A stretch of DNA of 64,000 nt, taken from assembly GCA_014905825.1 (NCBI GenBank), contig JACGCN010000064.1:124001-188000 (forward strand), given 5' to 3'. This stretch comes from Lyophyllum atratum. Lineage: Eukaryota > Basidiomycota > Agaricomycetes > Agaricales > Lyophyllaceae. This document shows positions 43,891-53,200 of this stretch, piece after piece. Position numbers and translations under genes: made by a program. Under the pieces are notes generated by a model. That model saw only the letters and a list, made by a program, of their open reading frames with translations, did no database searches and had not been told where the DNA came from. Position 1 is the stretch's first letter; each line of letters starts with the position of its first letter.

Positions 43891-45219
43891 ATGTTCACTC
43901 TTCTGTCATCGGGATCCAACGCTCACGGACAATTGTCGAATGGTTCTCTAGAAGATTCTCATGTTTTTCTACCATGTTCATTCTCTGGCTGCCCGCCGGG
44001 CACCATGCCCCCCAACACGAACAGGGTCTTGAACATCTCAAGTGGAGCAAATCATACCATCGCGCTTCTCGAGACGCGCAACAGTGACGGAGAATACTCG
44101 ACAGAAATATGGGGGAGTGGAGACGGGTCTGTAGGGCAGTTGGGCCCTGCATATCGTCAGCTCATGACAGGCGCGTCATCCACGATCTTCCAACCTCTCA
44201 ACATCCCGCTTCAACAGGTGGGCCTTTCTGGATATCAAATCAAACTCGTCGCCGCCTCTTGGGAGACGACATATCTTGTCCTATCATGCGAAGGAAAAGG
44301 AGATGTTTTGATATCGATGGGCAAGAATGATTTCGGTGATCTGGGTATTGGAGAGAATGAGAAAGGGAAAGGAACGACGCGATCCTTGAACCTCGTCAGC
44401 TTTACACATCTCACTGTTCGTGGGGCTCAATTGAACCATGCAAAAATCGCCATGCAATCAATAGCAGCAGGACAGCACCATGTCGTAGCTCAGATTCAAG
44501 CAACATGGAGCGACGGCGCCACTGAAGTTTGCATGGTAGGCTGGGGAGCATCACGGCATGGACAACTCGGAAACGCCTTGGGTGCGAATGGTCGACCAGT
44601 TCCCTACCTCTCAACTCCGAACCTCATACCCTCTGGTGACCCCGATGACCGCATCGTAACCGCGGCACTTGGAAATCAGCACACCGTCCTTCTGCGTTCA
44701 TCAGGCAAGGTGTTGGGCCTCGGTTCTAATCGTAAAGGACAGCTGCAAGAAGTAGAAAACGCGCCTCCTGCAACGCAAGTTGGCTGTACATGGAATGGCA
44801 CATACATTGTTGTCAACGAGAGCGAAGGAATCTCTTGCGTCCTTTCAACGGGTAGCGGTGCTCATGGTCAACTAGGTCGCCCGTTGACTTCTAATCCGTC
44901 CACATCTGATGGGCTTCCCCTGCTCGCTCCCGTGCAATTAGCCATTCCAGCAAATTCTATCAACATAACCGCAATGGCATGCGGAACTGAGCACGTCCTT
45001 GCACTTCTTTCACCTTTCGAAGGGTCCGTGCCGGAAAACTCTCCTGAGGTTTGGGGATGGGGATGGAATGAACATGGGAACCTCGGAACTGGAACCACGG
45101 AAGATGTCTTTGTTCCTGTCAAAGTTTGGCCACCAGCATCGATGCAGGGAACGGAATCTCCTCGAACTGCAATTGGAATTTGGGCAGGGTCTGGTACAAG
45201 CTGGGTATTGACATGTTAA
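43891..45219 (+). CDS. RCC1-repeat beta-propeller protein, Kti13/Ats1-like
   Basis: Single exon, 442 aa. The start at 43891 gives FTLLSSGSNAHGQLSNGSLE, the usual opening of small cytosolic RCC1 propellers. Further blades carry the repeat hallmark: IWGSGDGSVGQLG, SMGKNDFGDLGIG, GWGASRHGQLGN, GLGSNRKGQLQ, STGSGAHGQLGRP and GWGWNEHGNLGTG, with ISSGANHTIALL- and ACGTEHVLALL-type strands. That gives about six blades filling the whole protein, without the chromatin-binding tail of true RCC1. In yeast the comparable stand-alone propeller Ats1/Kti13 pairs with Kti11/Dph3 and supports Elongator-dependent wobble uridine modification and diphthamide synthesis. The Kti13 link is by layout and size only; other small RCC1 proteins cannot be excluded. 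Its start codon is 219 bp from that of the divergent RNA repair gene. Confidence 0.8.
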   Translation: MFTLLSSGSNAHGQLSNGSLEDSHVFLPCSFSGCPPGTMPPNTNRVLNISSGANHTIALLETRNSDGEYSTEIWGSGDGSVGQLGPAYRQLMTGASSTIFQPLNIPLQQVGLSGYQIKLVAASWETTYLVLSCEGKGDVLISMGKNDFGDLGIGENEKGKGTTRSLNLVSFTHLTVRGAQLNHAKIAMQSIAAGQHHVVAQIQATWSDGATEVCMVGWGASRHGQLGNALGANGRPVPYLSTPNLIPSGDPDDRIVTAALGNQHTVLLRSSGKVLGLGSNRKGQLQEVENAPPATQVGCTWNGTYIVVNESEGISCVLSTGSGAHGQLGRPLTSNPSTSDGLPLLAPVQLAIPANSINITAMACGTEHVLALLSPFEGSVPENSPEVWGWGWNEHGNLGTGTTEDVFVPVKVWPPASMQGTESPRTAIGIWAGSGTSWVLTC

Positions 45220-45244
45220 TCGGACAGAAGAGAGAGAATCGGGG

Positions 45245-45695
45245 TTAGTCGCTGCCGTCTAGGCCAAGGTCTTCGTGGATCTGTCTGACAGTAGTTTCTT
45301 TGAGTGCGGCCAGCTGCGGTAGGCTTGAAACAGGGTGTATATTTTTGGAGGCTTCGCACGTACCCTCCCTATTAGAATCTATTCACGAGGTAAGAAGTTT
45401 ATGTATGCGGGATTTTCGAGGCTCGCCTGAGTAGCATCCTTTGCTTCGTTATAACGATGCAGAAGTTTGATATGATGCTTGACGATCTTTTCAGCGTCTT
45501 CATGCTCGCTGATGGCTTTCATAAGTCAGTATAGTGATCAATGTGAGGGGGTCAAACCCAAGTTCTGCTTGTAGGCTATTGACTTCGGCCTGGAGGGCTG
45601 ACAGACGAGCTTCTTGAACCTAAGTTAAGAACGTCAAAGGTCCGCAGTTGGGCTTCTAGCAATGTCCTAACTTTCGCAGATGTCGTGGCATGCAT
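45245..45695 (-). CDS. SWI5: DNA recombination mediator Swi5 (Sae3)
   Basis: Tiny five-exon gene. Exon 1 is MHATTSAK (45695-45672). Exon 2 is a coiled coil, VQEARLSALQAEVNSLQAEL. Exon 3 is EHEDAEKIVKHHIKLLHRYN..EAKDATQ. Exon 4 is a 15-nt micro-exon (45364-45378) encoding ILIGR, and exon 5 (45313-45245) encodes LAALKETTVRQIHEDLGL plus DGSD. Joined length is 83 aa, the size of S. pombe Swi5. The KxHIxLLHxYNExKDxxQxLIGxxA..xxTTVxxxxxxxGL pattern is the family core. The intron before the micro-exon appears to use a GC donor (CAG/GCGAGC); the others are GT. Swi5 with Sfr1 stabilises Rad51/Dmc1 filaments in recombination. Two MCB boxes lie upstream. Easily missed by gene finders. Confidence 0.85.
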
Positions 45696-45765
45696 ATCGG
45701 TACGTGAGATGTTGAAGTCGATGCAAATTGGTGTTGGACGGGGTGCAACAACTTGGTAGAATGAA

Positions 45766-45780
45766 ACGCGTCCGACGCGT
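45766..45780. promoter_or_regulatory. Paired MCB boxes (ACGCGT) upstream of SWI5
   Basis: Two exact ACGCGT hexamers at 45766-45771 and 45775-45780, 3 bp apart and about 71-85 bp before the SWI5 start codon. In fungi the MBF complex binds MCB sites in promoters of G1/S and DNA repair genes, which fits a recombination mediator. Single ACGCGT sites occur elsewhere in the window; only here are they paired. Confidence 0.5.
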
Positions 45781-45795
45781 CCAGCCGGCGCGTAG

Positions 45796-45893
45796 CCTCC
45801 GATCCTGATCGATTGATCCGTAACTCGGAAATGCGGCTAGTGACAATTGTTTAGTACGAGTCGCCTCCGAACATGATCCGCCTACCACGGTCA
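45796..45893. repeat. Dispersed repeat, copy A
   Basis: About 98 bp very similar to 49591-49695, starting with an identical 34-nt block that opens CCTCCGATCCTGATCG. Later shared blocks are ACGAGTC and GAACATGATCCGCC, ending at GGTCA. It sits in the SWI5 upstream region, just past the MCB boxes. No inverted ends or target duplication were found, so its origin is unknown. Confidence 0.75.
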
Positions 45894-46155
45894 TGCGTGG
45901 CCCTCAGGCTTGCCTCAGGCTGTGGACGCTGGGCCAAAACAAGGTTACCTTGTTATATCTACGAGGCCCAAATTCTCTCCTCACCCGTCATCCGCGTTGC
46001 GGTATCGAAAGGCTATCCAGCCCAATCGCCGCTCCCGTTACCCAACGATCAGACGAGGTATGTGATCACAGTCGATAATTTCTTGACGATGGTGCTGAAA
46101 GTGGCGTGCCAATCAAGCCTCTAAGTTTCTTGGTCGAGAGCGAGCTCTAAACAGA
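45894..46155. other. Upstream region of kinase-like gene
   Basis: About 260 bp between dispersed repeat A and the kinase-like gene. Presumably holds its promoter. Short overlapping frames without motifs. Confidence 0.4.
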
Positions 46156-46926
46156 ATGGAGGTTCTCTCTCAGGATATATCTACTGATGACAGCACTGAA
46201 AGCGAAATCCGAGTGCGTATTGGCGACCAGATCAAGTACATCCTTGTGGAACCTGGCGCGATGACCTGCGACATCCTTAGCTTCCCACCTGATTTTATCT
46301 CCCATATGCCCATACTCCCAGGTGGTGATTGGACATGCGCATGCGTATTCGGAAGCCCGGGTAACCTTGCTGTGAAGGTTTCCAACGCCACACTTGCTGG
46401 AGTCCAGGGTAAATGGCACCCGAACGTGGTGGACGTTCAACACTACACCCCACTATCGGGATTTAAAGCACGAGTCCACGAAGTTCAGCTTGCCTCGAAG
46501 ATAGTAGTGGCGAAGATTGCACGGTTCGAATTTGAAATTCCTCGGGTCGAGCAGGAGACTGCAGCGTACCAGGCCATTGCTGGTCACGGCATTGGGCCTA
46601 CCTTTATTGGCCATGTGGCGGAACACGGTCGAGTCATGGGCTTTTTGATTGAGAAGCTGGAGGGCAGGCGTGCTGACATCACCGATCTCGAGGCTTGTCA
46701 GCACGCTGTTAGGCAACTTCACTCACTAGGCATTGTTCATGGAGATCTGAACAGGCATAATTTTGTCGTATCGCCCACCGGCGGCGTTACTCTCCTTGAC
46801 TTTGAGAACGCCACATTGAACGGTAGCCAGGAAGCGATGAACTCGGAGTATGCCCAATTATCAGAGCAATTGCAGGAAGATTCGGGTCGAGGGGGTGGAT
46901 GGTTGCCAGACTCAGACTCAGAATGA
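46156..46926 (+). CDS. Small protein kinase-like protein (fungal, single-exon)
   Basis: Intronless, 256 aa. It shows the minimal kinase core: VAKIARFEFEIPRVEQETAA supplies a possible beta-3 lysine and alpha-C glutamate, IGHVAEHGRVMGFLIEKLEG the hinge, IVHGDLNRHNF the catalytic loop (H195, D197, N202), and LLDFENATL a DFE in place of DFG (D215). The C-lobe is cut very short and ends in an acidic tail (DSGRGGGWLPDSDSE). This HGDLxxxNF plus DFE combination is shared by aminoglycoside/choline kinase-like and fungal small kinase-like proteins, some of which are mislabelled alpha-galactosidase in databases. Substrate unknown; it may phosphorylate a small molecule or be non-catalytic. The first 90 residues (QIKYILVEPGAMTCDILSFP) have no recognised domain. 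Confidence 0.75.
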   Translation: MEVLSQDISTDDSTESEIRVRIGDQIKYILVEPGAMTCDILSFPPDFISHMPILPGGDWTCACVFGSPGNLAVKVSNATLAGVQGKWHPNVVDVQHYTPLSGFKARVHEVQLASKIVVAKIARFEFEIPRVEQETAAYQAIAGHGIGPTFIGHVAEHGRVMGFLIEKLEGRRADITDLEACQHAVRQLHSLGIVHGDLNRHNFVVSPTGGVTLLDFENATLNGSQEAMNSEYAQLSEQLQEDSGRGGGWLPDSDSE

Positions 46927-47667
46927 CACCAGGTACCGTCTGTTCGTCAATCAACTGCGGGAGCTTACTGACGTGTTGTGTTCGTTCATTCGCTATACTA
47001 GGTCTTGGGGCTTTCTCGAGTCGGTGCCATTCCTCGTCCATTAGCAGTCGCATTATCTTGTCTTGTCATGCCCGAGTCCCGTCAAGATACCGTCTAAATC
47101 AGAACGCTACCTCCCCTGCTTTCCACGCGCTCCGACCGATTCGGTCCACTACGTTTTCGTCAACTATTTCCAACACCATGATTGAAGATCTGCATAACAG
47201 TGTCTATGCCATACCCCCTACCTCTTGTTCCGTACTTTTGCTTCGATCACTTCCCTTTACAATTACCTTCTCCTTGACTCACAATCCGAGAAACTCTTCC
47301 ATTTCGTCGGCCGCCACCTTAGCTGTCCTCCTTATACACCATGAGCGCAATGGGACCAGGCTAAGACGTATTCATAATTTCAGTTATGTTGCTTCATTTT
47401 CTGCCCAGGTCTACAAGTATAGTGCTAGTAACGAATTATACGTTGGTTCTGTCTTAGCGACCAACGACTCTCATCGATTCTCGACGGATTGTTGTCGGAT
47501 AAGAGAACATTTATATTCAATACAAGGAATCCGCGCATTCGCCTCAATAATGACGTGCATGATAGGTGTCGTTGTCTTCTTATGGTCCGCCATCCAAGTC
47601 ACGTTCCTGCAAATGAATCAACCAGCTGTTCCTGAGGTCAAGCAGATTCGGAACTTACCTAACCGCG
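46927..47667. other. Interval between the kinase-like gene and the Cys-rich gene
   Basis: About 740 bp. Contains only the doubtful plus-strand frame listed at 47180-47720. No splice-consistent gene recognised. Confidence 0.35.
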
Positions 47668-47720
47668 TCAACCTCGAGCGCGTCGGCGACCGCGACCACG
47701 ACCCGGAATTGGAGCCATAA
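47180..47720 (+). CDS. Doubtful open frame with one hydrophobic segment
   Basis: A stop-free frame runs from 46899, inside the previous gene, to 47720; the first plausible independent start is ATG 47180 (about 180 aa). The product is rich in Ser/Leu, and its one clear feature is a possible transmembrane helix (ASIMTCMIGVVVFLWSAIQV). Its last 50 codons overlap, on the opposite strand, the better-supported Cys-rich gene at 47668-47925. No domain recognised. It is unusually long for chance but may well be fortuitous. Confidence 0.22.
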
Positions 47721-47925
47721 CCACCGTCGCGGCAGGTACGGTGACAAGGTGCGAAGCACAGTAAGTTGACGAGTCCTTATCCTTCACTCGCGTGACAGGA
47801 GAACACCTCACGTTTGTGTTGCGCCTTGCGATGCACTGTTTGAACTCGCTGTTCTTCTGGCAACCACAGCTGTGGCGAATATATTTCTGAATACACATCT
47901 GGCAAGCTAGATGAGTATAGTGCAA
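47668..47925 (-). CDS. Small cysteine-rich fungal protein
   Basis: 85 aa. Cysteines are regularly placed: CQMCIQKYIRHSCGCQ, then FKQCIARRNTNVRCSPV, and STYCASHLVTV. The tail is basic, Gly/Arg-rich (GRGRGRRRARG). The spacing C..C....HxCGC..C......C....YCxxH resembles short, unnamed cysteine-rich proteins common in basidiomycete and ascomycete genomes. They are thought to bind metal through these residues and have no signal peptide. The function is unknown. Start at 47925 is the only upstream in-frame ATG before a stop. Support comes from the Cys pattern alone. Confidence 0.5.
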   Translation of the reverse strand: MHYTHLACQMCIQKYIRHSCGCQKNSEFKQCIARRNTNVRCSPVTRVKDKDSSTYCASHLVTVPAATVVMAPIPGRGRGRRRARG

Positions 47926-48258
47926 GAGAAGTGCTGATCGACACGAGCTTTAGTGAACTTTTATGCAAGGGGGAGATGATGGTAGTTCGGTCGATAGAGA
48001 TAACACTGGGTGCTTGGGTGATGGCCTCGCCTTTATAGTTGCATGGAAGGTGCTGTGTTGGTCCTGGAATAGAGCCATGGCATGAAAGACGCCACGAACA
48101 GCCCTCAACTTGGCCTGACGCCTGCCTTCGAAGTGACTCTGCAAGTGTGGGCGCTAGCTAGATACGGAGAGGAGGCAGGAGAGCTGAAGACGAGTCATTT
48201 TGAAGGCTTCTACAAGGAGAGCGTGCAGTTCTTCTCTATGAGGTGTATCAAGCCAACA

Positions 48259-48384
48259 GGTGTCAAATCGGTCGATCATGGACATTGGATCTGGTTCCCA
48301 AAAAGAGGTGTCAAATCGGTCGATCATGGACATTGGATCTGGTTCCCAGCAAGAGGTGTCAAATCGGTCGATCACGGACATGGT
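48259..48384. repeat. 48-bp tandem repeat (minisatellite), about 2.6 copies
   Basis: Copies start at 48259, 48307 and 48355 with an exact 48-bp period. The first two differ at two or three bases and the third is cut off. The unit starts GGTGTCAAATCGGTCGATCA. Because 48 is a multiple of three, frames on both strands stay open: plus gives GVKSVDHGHWIWFPxR repeats, minus gives MSMIDRFDTSFWEPDP repeats. No surrounding gene structure supports translation. Confidence 0.9.
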
Positions 48385-49590
48385 TGATGGCTAGGGTACC
48401 TTGTATCAAGCAAGGAGAATGGAACCTTTCTCTTTTGATAGCAAAGGGTGGACATGACAAGTCTTGCAGTCATAGACGTCAAGGTGACTAAGTTGGGTAT
48501 GTAAGTAGATCCTAGATCTTGCTTTGCGTTTTCTGTGGAAGTAGGTGGGCGTCAATCTATCAGGGTACAAATGATTGGAGGTTGCACGGAGGATTAGGCA
48601 CAAGGAGAGAATGGAAAGAAAGGCGAGGGGCTAGCGAGGACATCATACAACAAATACAAGGGCCCCTTTTCGGCAAAGAGGGGTAGGAAAATTGAAGGCG
48701 AATCTGAATTCAGCACTGTGGATCGTCGACGCTGTCATCAAATGATCATCGAGGACGATGTCTAGAAGTCTCAGCAATATATCCCGGCGACCAAGGTGTG
48801 CAGTGTTGAAGTTTATGGATGAGGTGAATCTGCGGGCGCTGTGTACTGACCAAAGCAAGCACGCTCAAGTGCTGGAGGGGATCCTCGATCGAACAATCGC
48901 GGTATTGAGCCCAGGCGTTCTTTTTTGTACCAGGTTCCAGTATACGATATAGTCATCCGAAAGAACCCACTGACCGCGAAATTTTACAGCTCCAAGGAAA
49001 TGATCGATACATCGCCTAGTAAAGATCACACGCCCGTGGTTTGAGTCCGGATGACTGTGTCTGGCCAATCCCGCGTCACTGTATGGAGAGGGTCCATGAG
49101 CTCGACTCGGAGAATGGCCTAGAGTCTCGTGTTCTGTCGGGAAACAAAATCCAGAGAACATCAGAGAGCGCACCTGATCCACCTCAAGACGAAGATGAAG
49201 CGTTCTGCCGAGCTCCCAGTAAACTCGGAGTGTGAACACCGTGCGTCGCGCCCACAGAGAAGTATTAGTAGTAGATCAGGTTGAGATCATGACTGCGATG
49301 CGATGTCATCGTTTCAGTCCCTGACACCAACTGGTGGACAGGATTTTCGGGGGTCGACAATACAAGCGTGTGGGTAGGAACACGAGCATGATCATGGTTC
49401 GAAGTAAAGTTGATCTGCGATAAGATATTAGATAAGACAAGGCCAAAACTCTATCGCTGGGCAAGCCTTTGGAGATGCGAAGTGACCTCTTGACGTGTTG
49501 AAATGAATGGTAGGAATGCGATCTTCAAACCCAAGAAAGAATTAGACTACTCGAGCTTGCCTCTCAGTAGAGGGAGTGGTTACCAGTCTA

Positions 49591-49695
49591 CCTCCGATCC
49601 TGATCGATTGATCCGTAACTCGGAATCGCGGCCAGTGGCAGTTGTACACAATTATTTACGAGTCACCTTCGAACATGATCCGCCCACAGCGGTCA
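49591..49695. repeat. Dispersed repeat, copy B
   Basis: About 105 bp closely matching 45796-45893: the first 34 nt are identical, and the rest has a few substitutions and a short insertion (GTACACAATT region). It is in the same orientation as copy A, 3.8 kb away. Probably a fragment of an unknown non-coding element or a segmental duplication. Confidence 0.75.
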
Positions 49696-50299
49696 GTGGA
49701 GATAACAGTTTTATGTTGGCAGTTGATGCGCTGAAGGGATAGATGTGGCCGAGGAGACGTTATGGGAAGTTTGTACGCTGTACATATTCTACTTTAGAAA
49801 CGGCCAGGTTTCTGTACCCTGTTTCCGCGTCCATGGGTCAGGACAAAATTATTATTATTCCGTTCAGCCATCGTTCAAGTACAGCAGTTTCTACACAACA
49901 TATATACGTACTTTGTGTATACGCATAGCCATCGGGTATATGCAACGCTTTTACATGCATGGTGTCTACCATCCATCTCCATCCGCATGGGGTTTATCAT
50001 CCAGGACACTTTGTGCGTAAATCTCATCCTTTCGGGTGAGGTGCCGGCCGCCGAGATACCCTTTTGTCCGTGACTTCACCCGTCTCGGATCGGTCTAATG
50101 CGAAAATTGAGGTATTCTCTCACAATCAGGGTCCAGTGGCCTCATCGCCGAACACTGACCAACAGTTACCGCAGTATCTTGGTATGAGAAAGGTCGCCCA
50201 AATGCACAAGATCAAACTTCACTCACCCCCTTTCCCCCCACCTCCCTCAACTCGAGTGCGTGCTATGAGATTGGCTGCCTCGCGCTGACCCTTCCTTCA

Positions 50300-53200
50300 A
50301 TGTCAAGTCTCTTTTGGATCCAAGTACGGGCTTTAATATGGAAAAATTGGATCGTGCTCTCTAAACACTCATTTGTAAGTTCCTTAGCTATCTGGTTCAA
50401 CGAAACTAGGCACTAACATGTTACGACCTTGACTTCTTAGTTAAACATCTTGAGGTGTTTTCTCCTTCCAGTTGGCTATGGAATCTTTCTGGCTGTTGCT
50501 CAGATATTCCTCAACAAACCAAACAAGGTGCGCGACCAGTCATTACTTATGAATTGTGAGCTGACCCACCATTCCAGTTCGGCATAGGCGAACCTATCTC
50601 CGTTTTCTCTCTTCAGGAGCAGTTTGATGGTGGATCCACCTTAATATGGGCGGATGGAACGGATGGCAGAAGTATGCCTTCTCCTACAGATATCATGAAT
50701 CATATCACGGCCTCTTTTACTCCCGCTCAGCTTAATGCCGTAAAGAAAGTCGGAAGTCCAGCGGATATCCCCTTCGCATGCCCCCAGAACTTCAATTTCT
50801 TATCTGAATGCTTCGCTGCCATTGCCTTCAATGATATCCCAGCTAATACCAGCACCGGCAAGCCGGTCAACTATACCATTCGAGCAGACGCTGGCTTGGC
50901 TTTCATCGACGTCCCAGGCCACACGAGTGACTTCGAAAAGAGAATACTACCTTTGCAGTGGGCAATCGACCAGGTAAGCCTTACCGCATCACAGTTCTCC
51001 GGAAGGTGACTGACGGTCTTTACCATGTAGGCAATCATACAACTTAAAACCGGTGTTAAACTACCGACACCGTTGGAGTGGCCATATACAAAAGAATCTA
51101 ACGAGGAGCAGTCGGAACGAATCCGGCTTAGTGAGTCTACATCACCTTCGAAGATGCTCTCGAGGTCTTACCTTTTCCAGGTTATGTTCGCGGAATTAGA
51201 GAGTTGCTTGTAATTGCACTGTACGTATATGTATCCTTCTTCTTCGTCACCTAGTATTGAAGATTTTGGTCCAGGTTCGTGTGTTTCGTTGGAATTGCGT
51301 ATCAGCTTCCTGGCGCCATCGCCGGGGAAAGGGCCAGCGGCATAACAGCCCATATGAAGGCTATGGGACTACTTGACTCCGCCAGGATCCTGTGGGTTTC
51401 TCGTCGTCTCCGCAGCTGGATAGTTCTGACCTGGGTATTTCACAGTTCTTGGCATGTAAGCATATCACTGACTTACCTTCCTGCCTGGATTATCGTTGGC
51501 GCGATTTGGCGCTTCCGCATCTTCGCTCTCACAAATACTGGGCTGATTATTGTCGTACACATCCTTCTTGGCCTCGTTCTGGCTAGCTGGTCGTTCTTCG
51601 TGGCCGCACCCTTCGGCAAAAGTCCTCAGCTCGCTGCAGTCATCACGACCTTCCTGAGCATCATGTTCGTGATTATTGCGCTTGTGATGAAACAAGCGGG
51701 CAACGGCACCGCTGTCATCTTTTCTCTTATCTTCCCTCCGGGTTTCTATGTCTTTGCCCTCCGAGCCATTGCTGGATATGAGAATCATCTTCAACCGACT
51801 AATGCCCTCAAGGGAGATCCTGACCATCACCTCGTCCTGTTGGCGATGATTGTCGTTGCCATTGTGAGCCTCTTTCGTCTCTTAGCTGCATACAGGCTCA
51901 TGGTTCAGTTTGTTTAGGTTGATATCTTCCTTTGGCCTTACCTGGCAGTTTTACTTGAACGATGGTTATACGAAGTTGCCGATCCATCAGGTCGATCTTG
52001 GAAGTTTTGGAAGAAACGCCAAACTCTCGACGGTTATTCAATACCTGACAATATCGCCATTTCTGTCCGAAATCTGAAGAAGACTTTCAAGACATCTCTG
52101 TTCAGTCGGAAGTCCGTCATCACTGCAATCTCTGACCTCTCGTTCGACATTCCAAAGACTGGCATATTCGTTCTACTTGGATCTAACGGGTGAGTGAATG
52201 TTCATCTTTCTAGTTTTTGTGCGTTTACACTGGGCATAGAGCTGGAAAGTCAACCTCGCTGTCCATAATAGGAAGTCTGCTTGGACGCACAAGTGGGACT
52301 ATCGTATTCGAAGGTGGCGTCCCTCGGCCTCCCCGGGGAACACTCGGAATTGTCCCCCAAAGAAATGTGCTCTTTCCGGAACTCTCGTGTGCACAGACGC
52401 TCCGTGTGTGGAAAGCAGTCAAGTGGTCAAAATACTCCAACAGGGACGAGGACGTGGAACAGCTATTGCGAGATTGTGATTTGGAGGCGAAAATTAACTC
52501 TAATGCTGCGACGCTATCTGGAGGGCAGAAGAGAAAGCTTCAGCTCGCTATTGGCCTTGTTGGTGGCTCGAAAAGTACGTGGCCAAATTTAATGACATGA
52601 CTTCAGTAGTTGATTATATCCTGTGGTAGTCGTTCTAGTCGACGAATGTACGTCGGGCGTCGATCCGCTGAGTCGTCGCGCTCTTTGGAGAACCCTTACA
52701 TCCTTCCGTGAAGACCGCACGATTGTTTTCACCACTCATGTAAGCCACCTTGTATGATCAAGCAGGCCGGATACTCATTCCCAGCAGTTCCTTGACGAGG
52801 CCGACTTATTGGCAGATCATATCGCTATCCTTGCTGCCCCCGGGAAACTAATCGCAAGTGGAACACCAGTTGCTTTGAAGAGGGATCTCGGTGAAGGTTA
52901 CTCCAGCCCAAGTCTCACTATATGCACCATTCAGCGGAGAGAAAGATGGGATCAGTCCACTCAACGAATTGTTGCAAAAGATCTGCGCAGTAGCACCGCA
53001 GACTCATGTCTCAATAACGTCACCTCACCAGGTCTGCTATCACCTTAAAACCAGGGATGCCATCGTTGTGGGAAACGTCTTGCGCTTACTTGACAGCGAG
53101 AAGGCAGCCTACAACATAGCATCGTATGATGTTTTAGGAACCAGTATCGAGGACATTTTCCTGGGCCTCATGTCGAAAAACGATAACTCAAGAGATCCTG

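Larger units (their letters stand above)
47926..50299. other. Gene-poor interval before the ABCA transporter
   Basis: About 2.4 kb with no gene I can support on either strand. Frames reach at most about 125 codons (48865-49239, minus) and lack recognisable motifs. It holds the 48-bp minisatellite and dispersed repeat copy B. Together with the interval before it, this is the emptiest part of the window. Confidence 0.5.

Noticed and set aside
41083..46926. Biosynthetic or defence gene cluster spanning RNA repair, RCC1, SWI5 and kinase-like genes
   Set aside because: Mixed orientation, unrelated core functions and no shared regulatory site; only the divergent pair is kept as an observation.
46899..47720. 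Full 273-codon plus-strand frame as a gene
   Set aside because: It starts inside the kinase-like gene and has no domain; only the part from 47180 is kept, at low confidence.
48082..48387. Repeat-protein gene over the 48-bp minisatellite
   Set aside because: Frames are open on both strands only because the period is a multiple of three; no independent coding support.
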